64,000 bases of DNA from SIG603 sp963621245 (GTDB taxonomy: Bacteria; Bacillota; Clostridia; Oscillospirales; Acutalibacteraceae). The stretch lies in the NCBI GenBank assembly GCA_963621245.1, contig CAVFCW010000004.1:62001-126000 (forward strand), read 5' to 3'. A model generated the notes under the pieces. The model was not told where the DNA came from and searched no databases. It saw nothing but the letters and a program-made list of their open reading frames with translations. How positions within the stretch are numbered: the first letter of the stretch is position 1; each line of letters starts with the position of its first letter. The translations under genes and the position numbers were made by a program. This document shows, piece by piece, positions 21,434 through 30,542 of this stretch.

Positions 21434-24400
21434 ATGAGCAAAAAATACGCAATTCGTGATCTCGCCAATGACCTTGGCGTAGAGAGTTCAAATATTGTCG
21501 ATATAGTTAACAAATATACCGACACAAGCAAAAAGCCAACTCAGTCGCTTGAGGAAAACGAGCTCAACATCGTTTTCGACAAAATCACTCAGGATACATC
21601 CGTAAACGACGGATTTAAGGCTTATTTTGCTTCCGCAAACGAGGAAGAAAAGCCGGTCGAAAAGAAAGAGCCGAAAGCTGAAAAGGCAGAGAAGCCGGCA
21701 GCTAAAAAGACTGTCAAGAAAGAGACTAAATCTGAGACTAAACCCGAGGTTAAGACCGAGACTAAGGCAGAGGCTAAACCTGAAGTTAAGTCAGAAACTA
21801 AGACTGAAGCTAAAGCAGAAGTTAAGTCCGAGAATAAGTCCGACAGACCGCAGAGAGATTCAAGAAATCAGAACGGCGAGAGAAGATTTGGCGACAGAAA
21901 CAACCAGAATGGCGATAGAAAGTTCGGTGACAGAAACAACCAGAACGGTGAGAGAAAGTTCGGCGACAGAAATAACCAGAATGGTGAGAGAAAGTTCGGC
22001 GACAGAAACAACCAGAACGGTGAGAGAAGATTCGGCGACAGAAACAACCAGAACGGTGACAGAAGATACGGCGACAGAAACAACCAGAATGGTGAGAGAA
22101 GATTCGGCGACAGAAACAACCAAAATGGTGACAGAAACTTTGGCGACAGAAATAACCGTAACGGTGACAGAAACTTCGGCGACAGAAATAACCAGAATGG
22201 CGAGAGAAGATTCGGCGACAGAAACAGCCAGAATGGTGAGAGAAGATACGGCGACAGAAACAATCAGAGCGGTGACAGAAGATCCGACAGACCACAGAGA
22301 GACTCAAGAAACGGTTTTGATCGCTTTAACAAGACTCAGCCAGCAAAGGCAGAGGTTCCTGAGGTAAAGGAAGTTCACGTAAAGCGTGAGCTTAACAAGA
22401 ATACCGCTCCGAGCGCACCGAAGAAGAGAGAGGAGCACCGTCCCGCACAGGCAAGAGAGAAGCAGGAGACCATGAAGCTTTCGGGTTCTGCATCTGTAGG
22501 TACGGTTCAGTCCGAGGACAGCTACTCCAACAACAGAAGAGTTATCGATACAAGAACTCAGAACGTCAACATCGACAAGTACAACGAGAAGTACGATACT
22601 CTTGCATTCGATAAGGTTAAGAACGAGACAACCGCATCAAAGCAGAAGTTCACCAACAGAAACAACAAAAAGGGCAAGAAGCAGGGCAGAAGAGAGACCG
22701 AGGCAGAGAGACTTTCTCGTATTGCTCAGCAGAGAAAAGAAAAGCAGCTCACCATTCAGATTCCCGATGAGATAACTGTAGGCGAGTTCGCTTCAAGACT
22801 TAAGGCAACAAGCGCCGAGGTTATCAAGAAGCTCATGATGATGGGCGTTTTCGCAACAATCAACGATACAATCGACTTCGATACTTGCGAGCTTATTGCC
22901 GATGAGTTCCACACAAAGGTTGAGCATGAGGTTGTTGTCACAATCGAGGACAGAATCATCGATGATTCCGAGGACGATGATGCAAATCTCGTTGAGAGAG
23001 CACCTGTTGTTTGCGTTATGGGTCACGTTGACCACGGTAAAACTTCTATCCTTGACGCTATCAGACACACAAGCGTCACAACGGGCGAGGCAGGCGGAAT
23101 CACTCAGCACATCGGTGCTTACACCGTTAAGGTAAACGGAAGAGACATCACATTCCTCGATACTCCGGGTCACGCAGCTTTCACAGCCATGAGAGCAAGA
23201 GGCGCAATGGCAACGGATATTGCTGTCCTCGTTGTTGCCGCAGACGACGGTATCATGCCGCAGACTGTTGAGGCTATCAACCACGCAAAGGCAGCGGGTG
23301 TTTCCGTTATCGTTGCAATCAACAAGATGGACAGACCCGCAGCAAATCCCGATCTCGTCAAGCAGCAGCTCACAGAGTATGAGCTTGTTCCCGAGGAGTG
23401 GGGCGGAGACGTTCCTTGCGTTCCCGTTTCGGCTGTTACAAAAATGGGTATCGACGATCTTCTCGAGATGATACTTCTTGTTGCAGACATGAAGGAGCTC
23501 AAGGCTAACCCCGACCGTCAGGCAAAGGGTATTGTTATCGAGGCTAAGCTTGATAAGGGCAGAGGCCCCGTTGCAACTATGCTCGTTCAGAACGGTACTC
23601 TCAAAGTCGGTGATATTGTTGTTGCCGGTACTTCCGTCGGTCGTGTAAGAGCTATGACAGACGATAAGGGCAGAAAGGTTAAATCAGCCGGCCCGTCAGT
23701 TCCTGTTGAGATCACAGGTCTCGGAGATGTTCCGACAGGCGGCGATGTATTCAACGCAGTTTCCGACGAGCGTCTTGCACGTGAGCTCGTTGAGGAGAGA
23801 ATCACCGCTCAGAAGGAAGAGCAGTTCAACGCTCAGACAAAGGTCACACTCGATAACCTCTTCGATCAGATGAGAGTCGGCGACATGAAGGAACTCAAGA
23901 TTATCGTCAAGGCAGACGTTCAGGGATCTGTCGAGGCGGTCAAGCAGTCGCTTGAGAAGCTCTCCAACGATGAAGTAAGAGTTAACATCATTCACGGCGC
24001 AGTTGGCGCAGTTAACGAGAACGACGTTATGCTTGCAAACGCATCAAACGCAATTATCGTCGGATTTAACGTTCGTCCCGACCCCGTTGCCGAGGAGAAC
24101 GCAAAGCGTGACGGCGTTGATATGAGACTTTACAGAATCATCTACGATTGCATCGAAGAGATTGAGTCCGCTATGAAGGGTATGCTTGCACCGAAGATCC
24201 GTGAGGTTATGCTCGGTAAAGCAGAGTGCCGTGAGATTTACAAGATCTCCAACGTCGGTATGGTTATCGGCGGTCACGTCACAAGCGGTAAGATTACAAG
24301 AAACGCACTCGTCAGAGTTGTCCGTGACGGTATCATCGTGGCAGACGACGAGGTTAAGTCCCTCAGAAGATTTAAGGATGATGTCCGTGAAGTGGCTCAG

Positions 24401-24496
24401 GGCTACGACTGCGGTATCACTCTTAACAAGTTCTCCGACATCAAGACAGGAGACATTCTCGAGGCATATATGATGGAGGAATACAGAGAGGATTAA
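21434..24496 (+). CDS. infB: translation initiation factor IF-2 with long repetitive linker
   Basis: The product is 1,020 aa. A first IF2_N domain (residues 1-50) is followed by a Lys/Glu-rich stretch (70-135). Next come eleven copies of a 12-residue Arg/Asn/Gly-rich repeat (about 149-280) and a second IF2_N domain near 435-490. The GTPase has GHVDHGKT near residue 530, and the C-terminal domains that bind initiator tRNA follow. IF-2 places fMet-tRNA on the 30S subunit. The frame opens at 21308, but the ATG at 21434 has AAGG eight bases before it and gives MSKKYAIRDLANDLG. The repeat linker is unusually long and regular. Confidence 0.95.
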   Translation: MSKKYAIRDLANDLGVESSNIVDIVNKYTDTSKKPTQSLEENELNIVFDKITQDTSVNDGFKAYFASANEEEKPVEKKEPKAEKAEKPAAKKTVKKETKSETKPEVKTETKAEAKPEVKSETKTEAKAEVKSENKSDRPQRDSRNQNGERRFGDRNNQNGDRKFGDRNNQNGERKFGDRNNQNGERKFGDRNNQNGERRFGDRNNQNGDRRYGDRNNQNGERRFGDRNNQNGDRNFGDRNNRNGDRNFGDRNNQNGERRFGDRNSQNGERRYGDRNNQSGDRRSDRPQRDSRNGFDRFNKTQPAKAEVPEVKEVHVKRELNKNTAPSAPKKREEHRPAQAREKQETMKLSGSASVGTVQSEDSYSNNRRVIDTRTQNVNIDKYNEKYDTLAFDKVKNETTASKQKFTNRNNKKGKKQGRRETEAERLSRIAQQRKEKQLTIQIPDEITVGEFASRLKATSAEVIKKLMMMGVFATINDTIDFDTCELIADEFHTKVEHEVVVTIEDRIIDDSEDDDANLVERAPVVCVMGHVDHGKTSILDAIRHTSVTTGEAGGITQHIGAYTVKVNGRDITFLDTPGHAAFTAMRARGAMATDIAVLVVAADDGIMPQTVEAINHAKAAGVSVIVAINKMDRPAANPDLVKQQLTEYELVPEEWGGDVPCVPVSAVTKMGIDDLLEMILLVADMKELKANPDRQAKGIVIEAKLDKGRGPVATMLVQNGTLKVGDIVVAGTSVGRVRAMTDDKGRKVKSAGPSVPVEITGLGDVPTGGDVFNAVSDERLARELVEERITAQKEEQFNAQTKVTLDNLFDQMRVGDMKELKIIVKADVQGSVEAVKQSLEKLSNDEVRVNIIHGAVGAVNENDVMLANASNAIIVGFNVRPDPVAEENAKRDGVDMRLYRIIYDCIEEIESAMKGMLAPKIREVMLGKAECREIYKISNVGMVIGGHVTSGKITRNALVRVVRDGIIVADDEVKSLRRFKDDVREVAQGYDCGITLNKFSDIKTGDILEAYMMEEYRED
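21878..22273 (+). repeat. eleven 36-bp tandem repeats inside infB
   Basis: Eleven in-frame 36-bp units encode variants of E/D-R-R/K/N-F/Y-GDRNNQNG. The units differ mainly at synonymous sites and at residues 1, 3 and 4. A SDRPQRDSRN segment flanks the array on both sides, pointing to growth by duplication. The frames seen on the opposite strand are shadows of this array. Confidence 0.95.
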
Positions 24497-24530
24497 TTTC
24501 CTCTTTGTCCCATCGGAAAGGTAATAAAAT

Positions 24531-24872
24531 ATGGCCGGTCACAGATTAGACAGAACAACCGAGGATATTCGCAGAGAGCTTTCTGCGATTCTCCGTGAGG
24601 TTAAAGACCCGAGAGTTCAGGGAAAGCTGATCTCGGTAGTAAGAGTTGAGGTTACAAACGATTTATCCTACTGCACTGTCTACGTAAGCACAATGGAGGG
24701 CATCGACGCCACGAACGAGGCGGTCAAGGGCCTTAAAAACGGTGCGGGCTTTATTCGCCACGAGCTTGGTTCAAGACTCGATATCAGATACACCCCAAAG
24801 CTTATTTTCAAAGCAACCGATTCCATTGAGTACAGTGCAAACATAACAAAATTGCTCAACGACCTCAAATAA
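24531..24872 (+). CDS. rbfA: ribosome-binding factor A
   Basis: A 113-aa KH-type protein with REVKDPRVQGKLISVVRVEVTND near residue 20 and LGSRLDIRYTPKLIFKATDS near 85. It helps mature the 5' end of 16S rRNA and late 30S assembly. GGAAAGG lies before the ATG. It follows infB by 34 bases in the same operon. Confidence 0.95.
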   Translation: MAGHRLDRTTEDIRRELSAILREVKDPRVQGKLISVVRVEVTNDLSYCTVYVSTMEGIDATNEAVKGLKNGAGFIRHELGSRLDIRYTPKLIFKATDSIEYSANITKLLNDLK

Positions 24873-24886
24873 CAGGAAAAAACAAT

Positions 24887-25858
24887 ATGCCTAAGAACAT
24901 AACAATAAAAGAGGCAGCCGAAAGACTTCTTGCGTGGGACAACATCTGCGTTTATTCCCACGCAAGTCCCGACGGTGACACGCTGGGAAGTGCATCGGCA
25001 TTGCTTCACATACTCGAGAACATGGGAAAGAAGACTGCTTTCCGCTGCAGCGACGAGTGCCCGAAAAAATTCTCTTATCTCTTTGATGGACTCAAATTAG
25101 AGCTTGAGGATGAGAAAATCGAGCACCACATGACGGTGGACGTAGCCGACCCTAAGCTTCTCGGAAAATATAACGAACTTTATCTCGAAAACAACGATTT
25201 CTTTTCGCTTGCAGTCGATCATCACGGAACTCACGTCCCGTTTGCACGCGAGGAGTGGGTTGTCGGCGGCGAGCCGTCTAACTGCGAGCTTATGTACATG
25301 CTTTTCACCGAGATGAACGCAGAAATCACCCCCGACACCGCAAACTGTATTTATACGGGACTTGCAACCGACACGGGCTGTTTTAAGTATGCTTCCGTAA
25401 AGCCGAGCACGCATACCATTGCCGCAAAGCTTATGGAGCTTGGCGCAGACGCCGCAAAAATCAACCGTGAGATTTTCGACACCAGGACAAAAACCTATAT
25501 AGCTCTTGAACAGGCGGTTCTCTCCAAAATCAGATATTACGGCGACGGTAAAGTTGCCGTTATCGATGTAACAAACGAGGATCGTGAGAAAACAGGCGCA
25601 ACTCAGTCCGATACGGATATTATCTCATCTCTTCCGAGAATGATTGAGGGCGTTCTTGTCGGAATCACTCTCAAAGAGAAAGACGGCGGAGTTTGGAAAG
25701 CTTCCGTGCGTGCGGTTTTGCCCGCAGACGCCTCTGAAATATGCCAAAAATTCGGCGGCGGCGGTCATGTCGGTGCGGCAGGATGCGCTTTTGACGACAC
25801 TGATTTGAAATCTGCCGAAAAGAGCCTTGTCGAGGCGGCTTTGGAGAACATAGGATGA
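24887..25858 (+). CDS. nrnA: bifunctional oligoribonuclease/PAP phosphatase (NrnA, DHH family)
   Basis: A 323-aa DHH-DHHA1 phosphoesterase that degrades nanoRNA and dephosphorylates 3'-phosphoadenosine 5'-phosphate. Metal-binding motifs are SHASPDGDTLGSA (23-35), the DHH triad in AVDHHGTHVPF near 110, and TGLATDTGCFKY near 160; the DHHA1 motif FGGGGHVGAAGC is near 293. It is in the Firmicutes order rbfA-nrnA-truB and overlaps truB by four bases (ATGA). Confidence 0.93.
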   Translation: MPKNITIKEAAERLLAWDNICVYSHASPDGDTLGSASALLHILENMGKKTAFRCSDECPKKFSYLFDGLKLELEDEKIEHHMTVDVADPKLLGKYNELYLENNDFFSLAVDHHGTHVPFAREEWVVGGEPSNCELMYMLFTEMNAEITPDTANCIYTGLATDTGCFKYASVKPSTHTIAAKLMELGADAAKINREIFDTRTKTYIALEQAVLSKIRYYGDGKVAVIDVTNEDREKTGATQSDTDIISSLPRMIEGVLVGITLKEKDGGVWKASVRAVLPADASEICQKFGGGGHVGAAGCAFDDTDLKSAEKSLVEAALENIG

Positions 25859-26763
25859 ACGGCGTTATAATACTCGATAAGCCCGAGGGTTTCACGTCTT
25901 TTGACGCTGTTGCCGTCATGAGAAAAATAGCTCACGAAAAGAAAATCGGCCACACGGGAACTTTAGACCCCATGGCTACGGGAGTTTTGCCGATACTTTT
26001 GGGCAAAGGAACAAAATGTTCCGATCTTCTTCCCGATACCGACAAGGAGTATTCCGCTTCCTTTAAGCTGGGCGTTAAGAGCGATACTCTTGACAGCACG
26101 GGGAAAATTCTCGAGGAACACTACGAAAAAATCTCCCTTGAAACGCTTCAAAGCGCGCTTGTCGCTTTCAGAGGAGAAATCGAGCAGATTCCTCCGATGT
26201 ATTCGGCGGTTCAGGTCGGTGGCGTGCGCCTTTATGACCTTGCAAGAAAGGGAATAGAAGTCGAGAGAAAAAGCCGTAAAGTCAACATATCGCTTTTAAG
26301 ACTTGATAATTACGACGAAACAAGCGGCGAGGGAGAACTCACCGTTCGTTGTTCAAAGGGAACGTATATCAGAACGCTTATTGACGATATTGCGAGAAGT
26401 CTTTCTCTTTGCGGCGGAATTATGACTGCACTCAGAAGAACCCGTGCTTGCGGATTCGGAATAGATGACGCTTTAAGTCTCGATGAGCTTAAAATGCTTG
26501 CCGAGGAAGAAAAAATCGAAAGCGCATTAAGACCGCTTGACGGACTTTTTTCGGAGTACCGCAAGGTGAATGTGTCGAACGCACAGATGAACAGATACTT
26601 AAACGGCGGCGAACTTGCCCTCGAGAGACTTCACCTCAAATTTAACGAGGACGGCGAGCGCATAAGGGTTTATTCGCCCGACGGAAAGATTTTTCTCGGA
26701 CTCGGACAGGTCGACACAGCCGAAAAACAAATGAAAATACTCAAGATACTTCATGTGAAGTAA
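25855..26763 (+). CDS. truB: tRNA pseudouridine(55) synthase
   Basis: A 302-aa enzyme that makes pseudouridine 55 in the T loop of tRNA. The N-terminal LDKPEGFTSFDAV and the catalytic Asp in HTGTLDPMATGVLP (about residue 40) are clear. YSAVQVGGVRLYDLARKG and SKGTYIRTLIDDI follow as the other TruB motifs. Start and stop overlap or adjoin neighbours, so it is translated with nrnA and ribF. Confidence 0.96.
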   Translation: MNGVIILDKPEGFTSFDAVAVMRKIAHEKKIGHTGTLDPMATGVLPILLGKGTKCSDLLPDTDKEYSASFKLGVKSDTLDSTGKILEEHYEKISLETLQSALVAFRGEIEQIPPMYSAVQVGGVRLYDLARKGIEVERKSRKVNISLLRLDNYDETSGEGELTVRCSKGTYIRTLIDDIARSLSLCGGIMTALRRTRACGFGIDDALSLDELKMLAEEEKIESALRPLDGLFSEYRKVNVSNAQMNRYLNGGELALERLHLKFNEDGERIRVYSPDGKIFLGLGQVDTAEKQMKILKILHVK

Positions 26764-26784
26764 AGGAAAAACTCAGGATAACAG

Positions 26785-27702
26785 ATGCAAATTTACAGAG
26801 AATTAAACGGTTTTTCAAAAAAGAATAAATCGGTCGCAGTGGCACTCGGCGCATTTGACGGACTTCATCTCGGACACCAAAAGGTCATCTCTCAGGTGAT
26901 GTCGGAAGGCTTCGAGCCAAGCGTTTTCACCTTTTCGGAGGATCCGTCAAAGGTGCTTTCGGGCAAAACCGAGTATCTCATGACGGAAGACGACAAAATC
27001 GCTTTTCTCGAAGAAATGGGAATTAAAAACGTGTTTGACATAAGCTTCGGCGCGGTCAAAGATTTAACCGCCGAGGAATTTTTCTTTGATGTTCTGCTTG
27101 AAAAATGCGGCGTCGGATTGATTTCGTGCGGTGACGATTTCCGTTTCGGCAAGAAAGCAGCCGGAGATGTTACGCTTTTAAAAAAACTTTGTGACGAAAA
27201 CGGCATCGTGCTCAAAATTTGTCCGCCCGTTATGCTGGGTTCATCGGTTATCCATTCCTCGGCGATAAGGTCGGCTCTCAAAAAGGGAGATACCGTCACG
27301 GCAAGAAAAATGCTCGGCAGACCGTTCGGTTTTTCGCTTGAGGTGATTCACGGCAATTCCATCGGCAGAACCATAGGCATTCCCACGATTAACCAAAGAT
27401 TGCCAGGTGGCTTTGTTCTTCCGCTTTTCGGAGTTTATGCCGCATGCGTTCACATTGACGGAAAAATCTACCACGGCACGTGCAACATCGGAGTTAAGCC
27501 GACTGTCGGCTCGAACGTTCCGCTTGCCGAAACGTGGATATCGAATTATTCGGGCGACCTCTACGGGAAAAAGCTTAAACTCGACGTTCTCGATTTCATA
27601 CGCCCCGAGAAGAAATTTTCTTCTCTCTCGGAGCTTAAGTCGGAAATTGAGAGAAATGCTCTCGAAGCCGAGAGAATATGCACGGAGTATCTCGAAAACT
27701 GA
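26785..27702 (+). CDS. ribF: bifunctional riboflavin kinase/FAD synthetase
   Basis: A 305-aa enzyme converting riboflavin to FMN and FAD. The FAD synthetase domain (1-185) has ALGAFDGLHLGHQKVI and FRFGKKAAGDVTLL. The riboflavin kinase domain (186-305) has GNSIGRTIGIPTIN and YHGTCNIGVKPTVG. It is the last gene of the rimP operon. The window also carries an FMN riboswitch with ribU at 56.9 kb, so flavin uptake and activation are both represented. Confidence 0.95.
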   Translation: MQIYRELNGFSKKNKSVAVALGAFDGLHLGHQKVISQVMSEGFEPSVFTFSEDPSKVLSGKTEYLMTEDDKIAFLEEMGIKNVFDISFGAVKDLTAEEFFFDVLLEKCGVGLISCGDDFRFGKKAAGDVTLLKKLCDENGIVLKICPPVMLGSSVIHSSAIRSALKKGDTVTARKMLGRPFGFSLEVIHGNSIGRTIGIPTINQRLPGGFVLPLFGVYAACVHIDGKIYHGTCNIGVKPTVGSNVPLAETWISNYSGDLYGKKLKLDVLDFIRPEKKFSSLSELKSEIERNALEAERICTEYLEN

Positions 27703-27716
27703 ATATAAATTTTGAG

Positions 27717-27753
27717 GCACTTCACGCCGCTTATGGCGTGGAGTGCTTTTTTG
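27717..27753 (+). terminator. terminator of the rimP-ribF operon
   Basis: GCACTTCACGCC pairs with GGCGTGGAGTGC (one wobble), followed by TTTTTTG. Confidence 0.93.
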
Positions 27754-28144
27754 TTTGTTCTTTGTATACAAAAAGAATATTTTTACATTTTGTATTCAGA
27801 ATACTGTATCGCTTTAATGAAAAGAAACGGCATTTTTGAGAGGGCGAAAATCTGTTCTTTCAAAATCCGAATATTTTCCCTATGACATTTTTGAAAAAAG
27901 CCGTCACTCTCGGCTTTGACATATATTTTTGTAAAAAATGTTAATAGATAATTAAAATTTTTGACCGTGAGTATTTCATTTGTGGTAATTTGATGTTATA
28001 ATTTTTATCAATATGATTATTCGATAAAGTTATCGCATTTTAACGGGAAATGCTTTTCCTTACCGAATTTTTACCGACTTCAATTTTATAAGGTCGGATT
28101 TTCATTTTGCTTTTAAAGAAATTATGTATGAAGGAGGTATTTTT
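27754..28144 (+). other. AT-rich intergenic leader before the Mrp-like operon
   Basis: There is no reading frame with a ribosome site. A short hairpin AAAGCCG-TCACTCT-CGGCTTT lies near 27898. A -10 box TATAAT at 27997-28002 without a good -35 is the likeliest start of the operon. CCGAC and GTCGG near 28073-28097 can pair close to the first gene. Confidence 0.45.
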
Positions 28145-28645
28145 ATGTATTTGTTGCTTTTTGTGATGTGGATTATATTTAACGGCAACATAACTCTTGA
28201 AATTGTTCTTTTCGGCTTGTTCGTATCTGCCGGAGTTTTTGCTTTTTGCTGTTTCTTTATGGATCACAGCATCAAAAAGGAAATTGCACTCTACAAAAAC
28301 CTTATTAGCGGCTTTTGCTATGCCGTGGTGCTTGTGGTAGAGATTGTGAAGGCAAATAACTTTGTTCTTAAAATGATACTCACGCAGAAAGAGGAGCCCG
28401 TACCCGCTGTAGTCAGTTTTCGCACTAAGCTGAAAACAAACGCAGGCAGAGCTTTTCTTGCCAACGCCATCACGCTTACGCCCGGTACGATTACGGTCAT
28501 GATGGAAAACGAATGGTATCTTGTTCACTGCCTCGATGAAAGCTTGGCAGAGGGCATGGACGACTCCGATTTCGTGCATCGCATTCAGAAAATGGAGGAT
28601 AGGGCGCTTCAGTCGATGAATAAGAAGGGGGACAAGAAAAAATGA
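28145..28645 (+). CDS. mnhE: Mrp/Mnh-type antiporter subunit E
   Basis: A 166-aa membrane protein with two N-terminal spans and a conserved cytoplasmic domain. The LTPGTITVMMENEWYLVHCLDE stretch (about 113-134) is the MrpE/MnhE signature. The ATG at 28145 follows AAGGAGGTATTTTT, while the upstream in-frame start at 28124 has no ribosome site. It is the first gene of a ten-gene operon and overlaps mnhF by four bases. Confidence 0.88.
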   Translation: MYLLLFVMWIIFNGNITLEIVLFGLFVSAGVFAFCCFFMDHSIKKEIALYKNLISGFCYAVVLVVEIVKANNFVLKMILTQKEEPVPAVVSFRTKLKTNAGRAFLANAITLTPGTITVMMENEWYLVHCLDESLAEGMDDSDFVHRIQKMEDRALQSMNKKGDKKK

Positions 28646-28953
28646 GTTTGGTTTCTGCCTTTTTTACCGTTGTTTTGATAATTCTTGCTCTTCTGATAAT
28701 TCTTTGCCTTGTAAGGGCGGTTATCGGCCCGAGCGTTGCCGACAGAATTGTTGCCACAAATATGACCGGTACGCTTGTCATCACGGCTATTGCCGTGCTT
28801 GCCGTTAAAATGCGCGAAGGCTATCTTGTGGATATTTGCCTTATCTATGCGCTCATAAGCTTTTTGGCGGTCATTGTTCTCACAAAAGTTTATATGGGAG
28901 TTTACATTCAGAGAAAGTCCGGAAAGGAGGATAAGCACGATGAGCGCTATTGA
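28642..28953 (+). CDS. mnhF: Mrp/Mnh-type antiporter subunit F
   Basis: A 103-aa protein with three hydrophobic spans. The VRAVIGPSVADRIVATNMTGT segment (24-44) is the MrpF signature, and a late YLVDICLIYALISFLA span follows. It overlaps both neighbours (mnhE by 4 and mnhG by 14 bases), so translation is coupled. Confidence 0.9.
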   Translation: MSLVSAFFTVVLIILALLIILCLVRAVIGPSVADRIVATNMTGTLVITAIAVLAVKMREGYLVDICLIYALISFLAVIVLTKVYMGVYIQRKSGKEDKHDERY

Positions 28954-29323
28954 GTGGGTAAGATTTATCATCGGAGCGGCTCTGCTTATTTTCGGAGTTT
29001 TTATTTTTGTGGTTCAGATGATAGGAATTTTCAAGTTTAATTATGTCCTAAACAGAATGCACGCCGCCGCCATGGGCGATACGCTGGGTCTCGGCAGCAG
29101 TCTTCTCGGACTTATCATAATAAACGGATTTGATTTTACAAGCCTTAAGCTTTTTATAATCATCGTCTTTTTGTGGTTTTCTTCTCCCGTTTCGTCTCAC
29201 CTTATCACAAGGCTTGAAATGACGACGGACGAGCATCACCACGATCACTACAAGGTTTTCGATCTTCACGAGAACGACGTGCCCGTCGGTCAGACCGACG
29301 ACGAAAAGAAAGAGGTGGAATAA
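28940..29323 (+). CDS. mnhG: Mrp/Mnh-type antiporter subunit G
   Basis: A 127-aa protein with three spans. The RMHAAAMGDTLGLGSSLLGL segment (about 34-53) is the MrpG motif. The C-terminus is hydrophilic with DEHHHDHYK, a small His cluster. The ATG at 28940 follows AAAGGAGG; the longer frame from 28874 lies inside mnhF. It shares one base with the next gene. Confidence 0.9.
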   Translation: MSAIEWVRFIIGAALLIFGVFIFVVQMIGIFKFNYVLNRMHAAAMGDTLGLGSSLLGLIIINGFDFTSLKLFIIIVFLWFSSPVSSHLITRLEMTTDEHHHDHYKVFDLHENDVPVGQTDDEKKEVE

Positions 29324-29616
29324 TGCAGGTATTTATGATTATTCTGCTTGTGTTTCTTGTGGTGTGTGCGGTGTGCGCAAGCTTTTCAAAGAGTCTTCTC
29401 AACACGATACTCATTTTCATGAGTTTCAGCTTGGTTATGTCTATCATTTGGATGGTTTTGGAGTCGCCAGACCTCGCAATAACGGAGGCGGCAGTCGGCG
29501 CAGGCGTCACGAGCATACTTTTCTTTTTGACGCTCAAGAAAATTCACGCCATAGAAAACAACCCCGAAGATTCTGAAGAAAAGGAGGAAGAGGAAAATGG
29601 CAAGGAAACTAAGTGA
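29323..29616 (+). CDS. DUF4040/MbhD-like subunit (split C-terminal part of MrpA)
   Basis: A 97-aa protein with three spans and ESPDLAITEAAVGAGVTSILFFLTL (46-70), the motif of MbhD/DUF4040. In classical Mrp systems this segment is fused near the C-terminus of MrpA; here it is a separate gene, as in Mbh-type operons. The tail is very acidic. It overlaps the next gene by 20 bases. Confidence 0.82.
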   Translation: MQVFMIILLVFLVVCAVCASFSKSLLNTILIFMSFSLVMSIIWMVLESPDLAITEAAVGAGVTSILFFLTLKKIHAIENNPEDSEEKEEEENGKETK

Positions 29617-30541
29617 CGGCGAGTACAAAAAGACCTTTTCCTACAAATTCTCTTCTTGGTTTAACGGAACGAGGGAATATTTTGTCGGCGAGCTTGAGAT
29701 GAAGCCGCAGCCGGTAAAAAAACCGAGAAAGCCGCTTGCTCCCGCAGATCCGAACAGAAAAGCGTTTGATTTGAGAAACAACAATGGCTTTAAGGAATTC
29801 ACAAAAATATACCGTGTGTTCAGCGTTTTGCTGTGCCTTTTCATCGTGGTCATGCTGCTTATAGGAGTTAGCAAACTTCCCACTTACGGCAGTGCGGACA
29901 GAGCCGTGAACAATGAGGTCGCCGCAAGATACATCGAATCGGGCGAACAGGAAACAGGTTCCGTAAATATAGTTACGGGAATGATTTTAACCTACCGTGC
30001 GTTCGATACTTTCGGCGAGACCAACGTTCTCTTTATCGCAACGATTTGCGTTATGATAATGCTTGCCCTCGACGATAAAATTCTCAGAAAGGCAGAGGAG
30101 CACAACGACAGAATTTACGAGCCGAAAAATGACGTCATACTCCAGACGGTCGCAAAAATTCTGGTTCCGATAATTATGGTTTTCGGAATTTACATCATCG
30201 TGAACGGTCAACTTTCTCCCGGCGGCGGATTTTCGGGCGGCGCAACTCTCGGTGCGGCATTCACGCTGTTTTTGTGTGCGTTCGGCTTCAAGAAAACCGG
30301 TCGATTCCTAAACGAAAAGGTATATTCCGTTGCAAAGGTTACGGCCCTTTGCGCTTACGGCGCAATCGGAACTTATTACTACACATGCGGCGCAAACGGA
30401 ATAAACGATCACATTCCGCTTGGCACTCTCGGCAATATTCTCTCGGGCGGTATCATTTTCCCGATAGATGTTTGTGTAGGCGTTGAGGTTGCATGCACCA
30501 TGTACGCATTCTACGCTTTGTTCAGAAGAGGAGGACTTTAA
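29597..30541 (+). CDS. fused MbhE-like/MrpB-like antiporter subunit
   Basis: A 314-aa protein. Residues 70-170 match the MbhE/MrpA-tail pattern (VNIVTGMILTYRAFDTFGETNVLF). Residues 180-314 match MrpB (VFGIYIIVNGQLSPGGGFSGGATLG). The long Lys-rich N-terminal part before the first span is not typical. Six or more spans are expected. MbhE and MrpB are usually separate or fused to other parts, so this fusion is worth recording. It is followed one base later by mnhC. Confidence 0.82.
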   Translation: MARKLSDGEYKKTFSYKFSSWFNGTREYFVGELEMKPQPVKKPRKPLAPADPNRKAFDLRNNNGFKEFTKIYRVFSVLLCLFIVVMLLIGVSKLPTYGSADRAVNNEVAARYIESGEQETGSVNIVTGMILTYRAFDTFGETNVLFIATICVMIMLALDDKILRKAEEHNDRIYEPKNDVILQTVAKILVPIIMVFGIYIIVNGQLSPGGGFSGGATLGAAFTLFLCAFGFKKTGRFLNEKVYSVAKVTALCAYGAIGTYYYTCGANGINDHIPLGTLGNILSGGIIFPIDVCVGVEVACTMYAFYALFRRGGL

Positions 30542-30542
30542 T

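Noticed and set aside
21878..22273. Regular repeats that might be read as a CRISPR array
   Set aside because: The repeats are contiguous 36-bp coding units without unique spacers and lie in frame inside infB.
21822..22367. Long open frames on both strands across the infB repeat region, including a 161-aa Cys-rich frame on the - strand
   Set aside because: They are shadows of the 36-bp repeat array: a period divisible by three keeps several frames open. None has a ribosome site.
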